Part shown: positions 12,336 to 25,296 of the stretch, in pieces
Layout: the number at the start of each line of letters is the position of its first letter
Position numbering within the stretch: the first letter of the stretch is position 1
Source: Bryopsis sp. KO-2023
Lineage: Eukaryota > Chlorophyta > Ulvophyceae > Bryopsidales > Bryopsidaceae
Direction of reading: 5' to 3'
Assembly: GCA_030272585.1 (NCBI GenBank)
Contig: BSYQ01000014.1
Coordinates: 2,108,001 to 2,172,000, forward strand
Length of the DNA stretch: 64,000 nucleotides
Position numbers and translations under genes: made by a program
Notes under the pieces: generated by a model
Databases searched by the model: none
Told to the model about the DNA's origin: nothing
What the model saw: the letters and a program-made list of their open reading frames with translations, nothing else

Positions 12336-13104
12336 CACCCTTGAGTAACAACCAACGCCGCCTTTTTACACTCTCGTGACGATCCCCCCATTCATTCATT
12401 TCCAGGCATACTGTCACGTGACTTGCTGTCGTGTTTCTGGAAGTGGAAATGAGTGGTGAGAGTAAAAGGTGGTCAACTGTGAAGGGAAATGGGATCATAT
12501 TTATGTGGAACTGGCAAACGAATATTGTAACAACCTTGGTACACGACCCTGGTTCCGGAAGTAATCAACTGCCAACTAAACCAACCATGACCACAAAAAC
12601 TCCCCGCCTTCCTCAGCCACATTTTCTACCGAATGAGGCGTCAATAAGCATTTGTATATATATGACAGTACGTACTGTGAGATTTCACACCAGTTTTGAC
12701 CGTGCTTGTCCATTTTGCCTAACCCTCAAGTTTAATAAAACCTACCTCTTTATGCATCTCACTGGTACAGCGACTGTGATCCCATTACAATGGAATGGAT
12801 GTTGCGAAGTGTGGAGTAACAACTTGTGGCCATCCGAAAAATCATGCCTTGCTGGCCAAATCAGAGCAGGGCAGGTTGTATGTTTCCAAAATATTTTGAC
12901 AGTTCATATTCAAACACATTTACAACCGAGTTCCTGACTCGCAAAAAAGTTGCCTCCTGCCTCCTCCAGCTGGAGACCAAAAAGGTAGTTCTGAAGAATC
13001 CGTTGGAAACCCCGCTGGGTCGTTCCACGACCATCCAACAACGCAAAACCAAAGTCTTGTTTTTGGTTCAGTGGGGGTGTGCTAAAAATTTTCATCAGTT
13101 GTGA
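12336..13104. other. Spacer between the two duplicated peptide genes
   Basis: About 770 bp unique to this interval. A 168-codon plus-strand frame (12431-12937) has no domain, no splice partner and ordinary composition, so it is not called. Confidence 0.4.
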
Positions 13105-13617
13105 AACCCAATCACTTCCTGCCTGGGGGAGCCGTCAATTGCCTCCCGGTATTGTCAAGAAGATTCTCGACATATTTGGCGGATTTGGGCAGGCCTGTGT
13201 TGATGAGCAACTTCCTCACTGCGCACAAAAGAACCCCATAGCTTCAGCACTTCTTGAACAAATGGTCAAAAGACACATCAGGCCCCAGCTCGATCACTTA
13301 CACAGGCCAGTGGCCGCCCCGGCGTAGCTCCTGTGTGGTGCGACGTCGCTGCCTTCACCTGCGCACAACAGATTTGTTTATCGTGATTCCCACTCTTCGA
13401 GTCGTGACTGTGCCTGTGAATTGTGCGCAACGAATCAATGATAGGAAGAAAAAAAAACGCGTCTCCCCTCTTGGGATGTCTCTGCCGTAGTTGATAAAGC
13501 CTCCACTGTCGCCCTGTTAGAGAATTCGCGACTGATCACCTCCTTTCATGAAAGGAGGTTTTACAGTAACTAGTGGCACTTTCACATCCACCACTATCAC
13601 AGTACGCATAACGACAA

Positions 13618-13665
<48 letters not shown>

Positions 13666-14145
13666 GCTCAGGCCCGGGATTCCGACACTTCTTTTTGAAC
13701 AGCAGCCTTCCAGCCTTCAACGCCGGTTCACTAGCAAAGGGGCTGATTCCGTCGTCTCACCAAGAATCTCGCCCGAACGCGCGTGTGCTGCCACGACGAG
13801 AGAGATCATCACAACTGCCAGGAGCTTCATCATTGTTGTCGCTGTCAAAGTCTCAACGAGTGGGCGAACAGACAGAGAGCAACACTCAACGCTGGCAGGA
13901 CATAACTGACGGAAGATTGGGTCGAATAAGTACCAATCGAGTGCTTACTGTACAGGATGCATGTAAATGTTATGAGATCTGAAAAACACGTCACGAACCC
14001 CCCAGTTTTTACATGGGCTGCCCCTGTGCGTTCCTGGGGGACTGAATTACGCGAAGAGGTACAGCGTCCGGCCGCTGGGCGGCTTCATTGCCATTCAGTC
14101 CCCACCGCGGCTCACTGTGATTGACGCGAAATCGTCGAAACTGGG
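13105..14145 (-). repeat. Tandem segmental duplication, right unit
   Basis: Direct-repeat partner of 11405-12335. It has 37 bases of uninterrupted GA repeat at 13621-13657 where the left unit has a short one. The promoter-side ends (about 12180-12335 and 13985-14145) remain recognisably similar, for example the shared GGCGGCTTCATT and CAGTCCCCACC segments. Confidence 0.8.
13112..13833 (-). CDS. Secreted cationic peptide precursor, copy B
   Basis: Exons on the minus strand: 13833-13761, 13358-13302, 13218-13112, giving 78 aa. The signal exon (MMKLLAVVMISLVVAAHARS) has three codons fewer than copy A and several replacements. The spacer differs by one residue (Ser for Thr). The terminal exon differs from copy A at one silent base only, so the encoded mature peptide is identical. 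Reading phases and splice sites match copy A. The long GA repeat lies in intron 1. Identity of the mature exon with a divergent signal exon could mean selection, recent gene conversion, or both. Confidence 0.6.
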
Positions 14146-14908
14146 CGTTGCAGTTCCGAAGTTCAAAAAAAAAAACACCATCTCCATACGCACACGCCTT
14201 CGAATCAAACCGTCAAAAAGTCGTTCTGTTGGAGGATCTTGGAAACAACGGACGTGTCCTTTCGAGTTTTCTCGCACGATTTTATCAGTAGATTTTCATG
14301 GGTGAAGAGGGTGGTGTGAGAAACCCAGGCGTTCATTCCGTCGATTCCGTCCGACACTTCATTTCCGAACTCGGCTCCAGTAGTGGCTTTCTGGCCGATG
14401 TTTGGACTTGTTAAGCGGTGGGGGAACCCGCTGCTTGTTGCTGGAATCAAAAAGCAGCGTGTCCGACGGGATACAAAGTGGCTTCCTTTTTTTCAACGAG
14501 GTGCCGAAACCTTTCGCCTATTGATTCCCAAGGGGACACCTGCTTTTTAGGCGGGGTCCAGGTGGGGTAGAGGAGTGTAGGGTTTGTTTGTTTGTAGGGT
14601 AACGCCTCCATCTTGGAATTTGTCCGAATTCGCATTATTCCCCACGTCGTTCGCTGCGACGGTGTCGTTTTGGCGTTGACGATTAGGGCAAAAGGTGGTA
14701 TTCAAGAGGAAAGAAAAAACACCCACTGCAAACAAGGCGCGTCAATATTGATTAATCCATCAGGGCGGACTGGGGTGACTGGTTGCCCAGCCAAATACCG
14801 GTACGCATGCGTTACAACCCAACCCAGAACGAACAGAGTGTTGCACAAGCTCCTATTCTTACAACCCATTCCCGAAACCCCATCCTAACCCAACCTCACA
14901 GCCCACAT
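14146..14908. other. Intergenic, 5' of copy B and 3' of the coiled-coil gene
   Basis: Roughly 760 bp with several short open frames on both strands and no supported gene. The first part probably contains the upstream region of peptide copy B. Confidence 0.4.
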
Positions 14909-17900
14909 TCAATGTGACGGCCTCACAGAATCAAAATCTGGAGCTTCGTTGGAGACCAGAGTGGTGTCGAGGGCGCCGATTTCCACGCTTTCTCCGCCAG
15001 GGCAAGAATCGCTTTCCAAAGCTGACACTTTTTGCTTCATTTGAGAAAACTGCGATCGAAGGACGTCCAGTTGGATCTGGAGCACACACCAAGACGATAC
15101 TTCATTGACAAAAACTGGTCAAATCGCCACAGATGACTTGCTACTGACAGATATTGGCTGTGTGATATTCGAAGGGGCCTTCCCTTGACTTGTATGAATG
15201 GTGTCGTATAATGTGGGGTAGGTTTACAAAATAGCAATTCTAGTTTACAGATAGATAGATGCCTGGGTGGGGCGGCTTTGTAAAAGAAGCGGTGAAAAAA
15301 ATATGTGTTGTAGCTCTTTCTCGTATTCAAGTTTCAGACCAAAAAATTAATTGAGCCTATTTTATAGAAAAGCTGGTGATAGTGGCACTGACTTGAGCTG
15401 CCTCCAGTTGGCATCGCATTTTCTTTTGGCAATTGTCCAATTCCATCCGGCTGCTTTCTTGACAGGCAATCAACTGCCACCCCCCCCAAAAAAAGCATGC
15501 AACAGACATTAACCAATGGAAAATACGGAATTTTCATTTTTTTTCCTCCAGGAAAAAATGCAAAAAAATTTAATGCATTTTTGGAATCCTGCTTTTAGCT
15601 AGGAAAACGAATTTGAAACTTGAAGTCGTGGGCACTTGTTCTTCGTTAAGAGAGGCTTCCAAGTGAAATACCTGTATCAAGTTTCTTGTGGTTAATTGCC
15701 AAAACAAACACGTTTTGCCAACCCCCTCCCCCCCCCAAAAAAAAAGAGCGTTCTAGAAACACACCTTTTCCTCATGTCTGATTTCAAGGTCCTCCAATTT
15801 CTGCCTCATTTCCTTTATAATTGTAGCTTTGGATTCCACAGCACGTGCTGCTATTTCAGAACATTCCCTAGCTTCATTTGCGTCGGATTCATTAGCAGCT
15901 GCCTCAATCGTTTTCGATTCAAGCGCCCTTCAAGGGGACCAAAATAAAATTAAATAAAAAATTAAATAAAAAATAAAAGCCATAAATTCAAAAGCAGAAC
16001 TCCCAAGGTTCAATTGACAAGGCTTGACTTCCATCAGATCAACAATTTGAACAGAAAATTATAAAGCAAACTGGTGAACCAATTGTTTTTCCCCCCACCG
16101 ATTAAGCTCTTGGATTTGGTCAGACATGCGTTTCAGCATGAAATCTTTTTCGTCCAACAGGCCTTCCACACAGACTAATCGACTCTTGGCGCTCCTGACG
16201 AAATCCTCTTTTTCGGCCAAATTCCCTGAAATCTGGTTGAAAGTGGTGCGATATTCGTTTCTTTCTGCAGTCACGAATTCCAGCTCTCTCTGAATCGCCT
16301 CCAGACGTGCATCAGAATTTCTCAATCCTTTTTCCCAGCGCTCGATGACCATCTTTTCCCAAACACATAAAATATAATCAGTGAATCAATTTTGTACAGA
16401 TCATAGTTGAAGGAAAACGAAATCCGAAACAGAAAAAGGAAAAAAAAGATAGTTCTTGGAAATTAAAGAGGAAAAAAAAAAAGGAAAGTGCTGTCTCCAC
16501 CTGCTGTTCGGAGCTTTGCATGACTAAATGTTGATTTCTGGCTTCGCATTCCCTTAACAGCATGTCCAAAGATTGGGCTCTTTCCTCCATTTTCATGCAC
16601 TCGGCATCTACGATTTAAAAAATATAAAAAAATATAAAAAAAAACCTGTTTACCTCAGACTCACAAAGCTTGGCCTGAGGAATTTTGGAATTGCTTCATG
16701 CGCAAGAGAAGAAGAAGAAAAGAAAAAATTGCGCAGCGCACAAGCTGCATTTGGCTTTCGCTCTGATATTTTCTTTGCATTAAAAAAACAAAAAGGGAAA
16801 AGGAGAAAGAGAAAAGGAAAAAATTTATCTAAAAATATAAAAATGAAAATCTTCAAAATCTTCAAAAAAGAGATTTAAGTCTATCTATCTATTTCTAGCA
16901 GAAATCACGATATATTTTTTCTGCATCTTTTTTAGGACTTGTGGGCAATATACAGTGAACTGGATGAAGTGACACTGACCTTTTGTATTGATAGCTTCGT
17001 CCAGTTTCGCCCTGGACTCTGACCAATGGCTCTTTATCGAGCTTAAGTCTTCCGACAGCTGAAAAACCTAATCCAGTCAACCCCCCCCAAGAAATAAAAA
17101 ATAAAAATGAATTAACCAATCTCTTCAAAAATTCCTATGAACAAATTAGCAATTGGGTCATTTGTACAATGCACAGTTTTTTCGATAATTTCACATCTGA
17201 TGTTACAAAGGGAAGAAAAAAAGAAAAGCCACTCGGATAACAAACTCCTAACTGAAAATGAATTAACAGAGGAAAAAGGAAAAAATCAGAAGAAGGGGGG
17301 GAGGGGGGGGGGGGCTGCTGGAGTAAAAAATAATCGATGCATTGGTTGGCCCCTAATACCTGCTCTCTTGCAGCGCTGATTTCAGCATCGAGTTCGACTT
17401 TTTCGCCTTGCATGTGGAGCCCCACTCTTTTCAGTTCAGCCACTTCTTCTTGGAGATTCTGGCATTTTTCCTCCAACGCGTGCTTCTCTTTTCGCACTTT
17501 TTCGATCTCTTGCTGCCCTGATTCAAGTCCTTTTTGAAATGCAGCGTCTGAGGCGCTTTTGACCGCGTCTGTCATAGCAACGCTGCAACACTGACACTCC
17601 AAATTTTCAATAGAGCCCGAAAAAAACAAAAGCAAAGCGACAAAAAACTAAATTAAAGAAACCAGAAATTGAAATGTAGAGGAATGCAAGGCGATTTTGA
17701 TGTTTAAAAAACAAAGCTTCAGTCGATCGATGATTTCTTTTTTATGTATGTTCTTCCCAATTTTGAATTTGGGTTTTTCTGTTGGTTAAAAAACAGACTG
17801 GGCTGAAAGCTTTTGTGCAAAGAAGTGACCTCGCCCCCATTTTTTTTTACTTTTCTTTTTTTTTTCCATTTTATTTTTTTTTGGAAGTGAACGGAATTCC

Positions 17901-20900
17901 ACCTCCACTTTCTTCTCGGCTTCTTCCTGGACGGAGCCAATTTCGGAGTGCAAATCGCTGAGGTCTTTTTTCAAATTATCGACTTCAGCACCGAGTCTTC
18001 TTTTTTCCTCCCTCAATCGCCCGCATTTTTTTTCTTCGGCTTTCGCTTGTTCCAAAGCAAGCGATTTTTCTTCAAGACAATCCTTGTGAAAAAAAAAGCA
18101 AATAAAAGTTAATGAAAAGAGATGAAGTAGAATAAAACAGAGTCAATAAAAGAATTTAAGATTTTCTTAAGATGGAATAGTAGGTTTTTCAAAAACAATG
18201 ATTAAGAAAAAAAAATCATTTCAGATGATGCTTGGGATCACTGGGTGAAACTAGTTTTAAAAAAACTATTTAAAAACAATTTAGGCTCTAAAAAATAAAA
18301 AATAAAACGCTCATTATTCCCCCACCGATATGCAGTCATTACCTTGAATTTTTCTCCCAGTTTTTCAAACTTGAATTTCCAGTCTTCCTCGGAAGCTTCG
18401 TATTTTTCTCGCCAAACGATTTCTTTTTCTTGCAGAACGGCCCCATCCGATTTCGAACTTTCCAGCAAATTGTTCAAAGCTTGACTCACCCATTGGCAGT
18501 TTTCAAACGCGAACTTTGCCAATTCGAAAGAAGCCAATGAAGCTCCAGGATTTCTGCTTTCCAGCTTTTTTTTCAGTGGGTTTGTGGAAGCTTCCATTGA
18601 TGTCGAGGAAAATTCACAGATGGGGTGCAGAACAGATTTCTCAACCCATGATAGCATCAAAGACCTGAGGCAAAAATCGAGCATTCGAGAAAATGTATTT
18701 AAAATGGAAAAAAAAAAAATGCATGCAATTTTGCAACAACAAGGAGTGGATTTAGGTGGAGAAATAAACCACAGAAATTGCTTCGGCGTACCCAGATAAA
18801 AAAAAAAGAAAATTCAGCCAAGAAATTTCGATTGCATTTCTCCCTGTTTGTGTTTTTTAAGCTCCGTTGAAATTGACAAAACATGATTTGTTTCAAGTAT
18901 GTATGTATGTTCATTTCTGTAAACCAAGAAATATATATTCTTTTTGATTCAAAATACTGGATGGGCAAATTTTTTGCAATTTGTTGGATCTATTATCGAT
19001 GATGTCTGACCTTTCCTCAGAAATTTCGGCCAAAGCTTTGCTTTCGTTTCGAATCCTTTCGGTTTCGGAGCCCATAGAGCTTGCACGAAGTTTCCAAAGC
19101 TCCACTGAAACACATTTCAAAAAAAAAGATAAGAAAAGATAAAAAAAAGCTTCATTTTTTTAAAAGTGAATGGTGTAGCATTAAGAATGAACATCAGCTG
19201 TTGATAGACAACAGGAAGCTTTCACAAAAAAAAGAAAAATATTAAAAATATATATATATTTTCATATAATTATGCAAAAAAATTTTATGAATGCCTTCGG
19301 CAAACATATAAACAAAAAACAAAACAGTTTACTACAACCAGAAAGCAGTTTTCTAAGGAGACTTTTTTTTTGCTGGTGTGTTACCTTCGGACTCCATTCC
19401 CTTTTTCTGTTTTTCGAAAAGCTTCATTTCCTCTTTGGCCTGTTCTGCGATTCTTGCAGCGTTTTCTGCCGCATGCTGCCACTTCACCATCTGGAGGAAA
19501 AAAAAAACAATGATATGAAAAATGCTATTCTAATTTTATAAAAAAAACCCAATGCTAGAGTATATGAAAAATGCTATTCTAATTAAAAAAAAAAAACAAT
19601 GCAAGTTGTTTCTGGATAATCTAGATGATAGGTCACACTTTGCATTGCCATTCTCATTATTTCTGTATAAGGCTGTTTGCTTTCCTGACAAGAAATTCCG
19701 CTTGTTTCTGTGGTAAAAAAAAAGTGATTCTAAATTTTTAAACAGAGCTTGATGAAGCAGCCTCAACTCAGGGGTTGAATCCTCCCATCCAAAAAAATAG
19801 TAATAATAATAAATTAATGATTGAATAAATCATGCTTTTTCCCATTACTTCTCTTTAGGTTTTTTTCCTTTTTTTATTTCAGGGCTTTTGCTCAACTCAT
19901 GAAACATTTTCAGCGCAAATATATATTTGTACGCAGTTTCTTCCACTTTTGTTTTTTAACAGGGGAAAACCCCGAAAAAAAAAATCGATATTCCCCCCTC
20001 ATATCAGCATTTTTTCCTCCACTGAAAATAAATAAATCAATAAATTAAACACAAAAATTGAATTAATTTAATCTAAGAAAAGTCCATATTCTGGCTATGA
20101 AAACCTTTGACACAAGCTCCCCCCCTGCAGCAAATTTATAACGTTAAAAAAAGTGTTAAAAATACCTCCATCTGTGTTTTTTCGGCGCTGGCTTTCGATT
20201 TTCTTTCAATTTTGAACATCTCTTGAGCATCTGCCCCCAGCCTCGTGATTGTTGTTTTGAATTCTGAGGCTAGTTTTTCGGATGCAACAAAAGCTTCTTT
20301 TTGGTCCTTCAAATCGCTTCTCAATTTTCTTGTTTCGGCCTGATACCTCAATCACAAATCAGAGCAAAAAATAAAAAATAAATGAAAAAACAAAAATAAC
20401 AAATAAATGAATAAATCACAAGCTAGCCCCCACAAGCTAAAGAAAACATGAAACCTGAAAAAATAAACGAACAAATGTATTTGGTTTCTTTTCTTTCTCT
20501 CAGTACTATTGTTCTTACCAAGGCATTATTCATATTTCATTTTTTTTTTAATTATTCTGTTGCATTTTCATCAGGGGCAAAAAAAAAAAATGCGAAAAAC
20601 AAGTACCGACTATTGCAGGGTTTCACCGACATCGAAAAAAGGCGGATGAAATTCAGAAATCATTTTCATTTTTTATTCTTTTTAAACAAATTAAGTCCAC
20701 AATTTTTATTTTTTTTTCTTTGATGTACTCTACCTGTGCTGTTTCGAGTTTTTCCCTTAGAATGGACTCTTCTTTTCTGAGTGTTTCGTAGTCTTTTTGC
20801 ATTCCAGTTATTTTTTCTTGGGAAATATTCAGGTGTTGCTTCAATCGCACTGCTTCCGCTTTGTACTTTGTCGTCCTGGAATTGTTTTTTTCAAAAATAA

Positions 20901-22415
20901 AATCAAAAAAGAGGAAAAAAACTTCAAGAAAAGAAAAAAAAAACGTGAACCGACTTTCCTTAGAGGAAAAAAAAAAAAAAAACGAAAGAAAAAGAAAAAA
21001 ATACACAACGAAAAACGAAAAGTCAACCTTGGGAAACTGAAGGAGTGGATTTTTACTTTTCACAGTTCACTATCCAAAATATTTGCAACGATATTTTGTA
21101 CCTTTCTTGAAGTTTTCTGCATAAATCACCATCTGGAGCTTTCCCCTCTTTTCTCAATCCACTTATGATGGCCTTGTTCATTTTCGATTCTTTTTTGAAC
21201 CGGCGACACTCTTCCATCACTCTTTCTGCAGAATTTTTCGCGATTTCGACTTCGTCTGACAGTTTTTGATTTTCTTTCTGTAAACGGTTAGCTTTGTTTC
21301 TTGCGTCCTCTTCAGCATCGTGACTTCTTTTCAACTTGGAGTAAAAAAGCAAAAAAAATAAAAGAGTTAAAAAAAAGGTTGAAAACTCAGTGCCGTTTCC
21401 ATCTTTTTTTAAATTGTCCATCGAAAAAAGACACAAAAAATAAAATAAAACTAAAAAATAATTGGAAAAAAAAGTATCGTAGATATACTGGGAAAAATCA
21501 GTTTCTAATTCATCCCCTTTCCAAAAACATGGCTGTTGGAAAAAAGAACCAAAAATTATAAGAGCTTTTTATTCAACTACTGCAATATGTATCTTTTTTT
21601 CCTGAAAATATTTAAAAAATAGCTGACAAAAAAGGTGACAGGTTTTTCTCTTACAGTCAACAACAAAGTTTGAAAAATCTTCACAACTGACCTCCATTTC
21701 CATCAACTTGTTGAAGTTTTCTCCAGTCCCTGTTTTTTTTCCCCAGCACAACAAAAAAATAAAATAGGTGGAAATGCAGGTTCAAAAATTCTTGCACAAC
21801 TCAAAAAAAAGGAAATAAAAAATGAAAAAAGTGCGGAGGTGTAGGAACTCCAAATTCTCGCATAATCCGACTTCTAGAAAAATAAACTGCAAAAAAAAAG
21901 GAACGTGTTGAGGGACTGTTATGTTGTCCATTTTTTTGTTTTTCCTTCTTAAATCAATCAAGATATTCACCCTCCCCCACCCCCCAAAAAGAAAAATCTA
22001 TTGCTGGGGTGATTCGAACCAAGCAAAGGGAATAAAAAAGGGCAAAAAAAAACAGCTCAAAGTACCAAAAGTATCGCGAGTGGCGCTGCTCACTTCTTCG
22101 CCACTTTCCATAGCTTCCGAATCCAACAGCGCTTGCAGTTGCGAAAGAATTTTGCCATAGTTGCGGTCATCCCCGCAACCGTCTTGGAGAGCGGAAACCA
22201 CCGTTCGATACAACCTCAATCGACAGCCCTGCACGGCTTCCATGGTGCCCGACGACCGTAACGCTCGCTGACGTCCTGAAAAAAAAGAAGCGTCCACGTT
22301 CGGGCCTGCGAGATTTCGTAACGGGAGGACTCCCAATGCCAGAAACCATGCTACCTCGGATGTCAGACGTGGAGCTGAATCCAGATTTTTCGGTCAGGAC
22401 TTTATTTTGAAACAT
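14909..22415 (-). CDS. Long coiled-coil protein, about 17 exons
   Basis: Starts at ATG 22415-22413 (MFQNKVLTEKSGFSSTSDIR) and ends at TGA 14911-14909 (...SVRPSH). Exon 2 (about 22279-22067) encodes a globular helical segment (LRLYRTVVSALQDGCGDDRN). The remaining exons are almost entirely heptad-like, rich in Glu, Lys, Ala and Leu. Approximate exons: 21752-21690, 21335-21102, 20877-20733, 20348-20165, 19493-19383, 19105-19013, 18665-18344, 18084-17900, 17587-17363, 17062-16981, 16608-16503, 16352-16100, 15930-15770, 15466-15392 and 15085-14909. Some boundaries in the AT-rich introns are uncertain by a few bases. The helical tail recalls the C-terminal part of plant guanylate-binding proteins, but no GTPase domain is present, so I do not name it. 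Likely structural or scaffold. Confidence 0.6.
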
Positions 22416-23127
22416 TTTCCCTCTCGAAATCCTCACTTATGACATCCACAAGCCACTAATCCTGACCCCGGATTATAAATGGGGGTTTAAATGTAGAGAA
22501 TAAGTTGGAGGGGGAGGTGGGTTGTGTGTGGTGGAGAAAGGGGTCTGTTATATCCCAAGTTGAGAATATAATAGTTGAAGTTATTTATGTTATATTCTTG
22601 GTCTCCACCTGGTGCTTGTGGGGAATTCTAAATGAGCGTCGGTGTAATTTGAGTTGTTGCAACTCGAACGGACCAGCAACGTGAAAGCAAGCACATTGTA
22701 AATGTAAATGATGTTTGTTTGTTTGAAAGCAAGCACATTGTAAACCCACCAATTGGCATGGTTGCTATAATACAGATAAATCACGGGATTGGGTTGGGAA
22801 TGTGATGTGAGAGTGTGGGATTTTTAGGGACTAGGGGTTATTGACCGCTTTCCTGTCTACCTGGTGGAACGCTTTGTTCTTTTCACAGGCATTCTCCGAA
22901 TAGATTCCTAAGAAATTCGTCTGACACACCCCTTCAAGAAAATTCGTTAAAACACACCCGTTGAAAAAAAAAATCGTCATACACACCCTTCAAAAAACCT
23001 AGTGAGATCCACTGAATGTGAACACTTCGCGAAAAATCTGCCACGAGATGGCGCCCAACTCATCAAAATCGACTCCACAAGTGCAACTCTAGCTCGTTCA
23101 CCACTTTCTATCGGCTCCAGCCAGCCT
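22416..23127. other. Intergenic
   Basis: Contains a direct repeat of AAAGCAAGCACATTGTAAA (about 22684-22702 and 22728-22746). Its right part belongs to the duplicated block around the RKLRF peptide gene. No gene supported. Confidence 0.45.
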
Positions 23128-23920
23128 TCAGCCTGTGGTGAAACGGAGCTTTCTACCAGTGCCTGCGCCTTCGCCTGCGTTGAAACGGAGCTTTCTGTCG
23201 GACCCAGCCAGCCTTCTGCCATTGTTATTGTTGAAACGGAGCTTTCTGATGGATCCGGACGGTTTCACTGCGTGAAGACGAACCCTCAGTCATTCTCGTT
23301 TCAATCCACACACCGATGTTCAACACAAATTCAGCCCAATGGCCACTTACACACGCCAACAGCCGATCCATCGTTCCCAATAACGCCTTGATCTTCTAAT
23401 CCATGGCCCTTCCCTGAGCACCACAGAACTCATGGTCAGTACTTCTCCGCTGTCTGGCGTTTCAAACATGAGCTTCCACAACCCGGGACTTCTCCGCTGC
23501 AAGTATCCACCGTTTCACAGAGAAGCGACCTTGTCGGGGGAAAAACGTGGGGACGCGCAGTGAAGAGCGAGTGATCAACTTTCACACAGTAACACTTCGA
23601 GGCCATCAACGCTCCTCTCTGCTGGCAAAGCGTTGCGATGTGCAAGCTTTCCAGCCCCAGCAAAGACGCGACCCTCTCAAGTCCTATGCCGGAAACGATG
23701 GCGCCGTCAAAATGTCTCACCAACTATCTCTGGGGTGGCTTGCGCCGCGACGAAGAGGGCGAACAGTGCAACTGCTACGAGCTTGGTCATCGTGGTTGGA
23801 ATATCAAACGTTTGTCGTTTCTTCAGCAAAAAAACCCAAAGCTTTTTGAAAAAAAAGCAAATTTGTAAAGCGAAGCGGCGGACAACAGAAAAACAGTCAT
23901 GGGTGGGATGACGCCACTAC
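22930..23920. repeat. Inverted duplication, left arm (RKLRF peptide locus)
   Basis: Matches 29945-30960 in inverted orientation, from sequence downstream of the last exon to beyond the signal exon. Shared upstream marks include GACGTCATCCCA-like and GTCCGCCGCTTCGCT segments. Confidence 0.75.
23128..23790 (-). CDS. Secreted RKLRF-repeat peptide precursor, three motifs
   Basis: Minus-strand exons: 23790-23721, 23413-23351, 23267-23128, giving 90 aa. Exon 1 is a signal peptide (MTKLVAVALFALFVAAQATP) ending in phase 1 before GTGAGA. Exon 2 is an acidic-neutral spacer (GKGHGLEDQGVIGNDGSAVG). Exon 3 carries three exact RKLRF motifs, in GSIRKLRFNNNN, GRRLAGSDRKLRFNAG and GTGRKLRFTTG, then TGA. Basic pairs around the motifs could be processing sites. 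The homologue at 30049-30686 has identical exon sizes for exons 1 and 2, and the phases agree. Another frame of exon 3 is also open (ESSVS repeats) but does not splice to the signal exon in phase. Function unknown; a cationic defence peptide or a multi-copy peptide precursor are the candidate readings. Confidence 0.6.
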
Positions 23921-25296
23921 GGCACCAGATCCCCTTCTGATGCAACACCATGTCCACGAATGGTTCGAATTCAAATTCTCACCACAGATTTGCGCCGCGC
24001 GGACCTAACGCGTCTATTGGCGCGTCCTGGTTGCTGGACCTCTTGACATACGGGTGGTGCGGCCGCCGTTTCATGGACGGCTGTGGTGATGATTGGAAGT
24101 GCTGTTAGTCAGCATGACTGTGGAAAATGGCGTTTGCTTTGGCAAAACGAGTTTGCTCCCTGATTGTGTTTATGTTGAACAGGATGCAACCCTACAGGGC
24201 TGTAATAACCATTGTTAGGCTGGATATTCTGGAAAGCTAAGGGAGACAGTCAGTTCGGTGGATGTGGCTAGATGAGTCATGAATGTAACTGGTAGTCATA
24301 GCTTAGTAAAAGGAGATCGGTGAATCGGGAAGGATAAGGTGGTGTCTGTGAGAGGGGGAACTGACTCTTGTTGAATACACTCGTTCGCAACAGCGATACC
24401 GAGTGGTGAAACGGCCGCCAAAGAATGCTTTACAAAAAGTAAGCCAATGAACGACACAATGACCAGTCCCTTCACATCCTAAATAACCTCACTGAATTCA
24501 TCTTTCCTATACTTTCCAGTCATATCAAGATCGTTCCAATGTCCGACTATCGACTGTTGCGATACACTGAATTCCACACTCTTGTAAAAGTTTGGAAGCA
24601 CCTTTCGTCTCAAGGGTCTCACACCATCCTTTTATCCTTTTCAAAATTCGGAGACATCGCTGACAGTTTTCACCATGGTTGGGGACCCCATTCAGAGTTT
24701 TCAGGGGTGCTGAGTGTTTGAAGTCATTACTACTGTTTTCAGGAAGGACGGAAGGGTTCCACTTCGAGGAGGTCACTGTGGAGGATGTGTGGCAGACTGA
24801 GCGATTCTTTTGCATTCCATTCTGTTTAAATTAGTGGGAATATTCAAAGACAGACGGGTCGGGGGTGGCAAGGTAGTCTAAGCTGGAGAATGAGCGTCGA
24901 CTTGTGAAAAAACCACCCAAATTGAGTTTCTGGAGGATGTAGAATCAATCTGCTCTCTTCTTGCAGTTACTGTCCCAAAGGAAGTAAATGGGGAAAAAGG
25001 GCTCCTCAATTTTCCAAAACCTGGATTCCCTCCACCCCCACCAATTTCATCAAAGCAAATTTTATCAGTATTTTTTGGTCAACACCATAACAAGAAATAG
25101 CAAACTGAACGAAGTGATCTTGACACCCGTTTCGATCGTTTTTTCAGCCAGCATCGATACAATGGACCTGTCTTTGTTACAAGATTCGATATGGTTTGTT
25201 GCTGCCTCCCTCAAAGCCAATAGAAATCACCAACCTTTCACCCAACCGCCCCACCTCCAGATCTGTTTTCTTTTTCACTGGAGATCCTTTTTGATT
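23921..25296. other. Intergenic, about 1.4 kb
   Basis: No supported gene. A 96-codon minus-strand frame (24815-24525) containing LRILKRIKGW has no signal peptide, domain or clear splice context. The right end is the 3' flank of NDUFS4. Confidence 0.4.

Noticed and set aside
22977..23222. ESSVS-repeat minus-strand frame
   Set aside because: Overlaps the RKLRF exon in another frame and does not splice in phase to the signal exon; the inverted copy supports the RKLRF frame.
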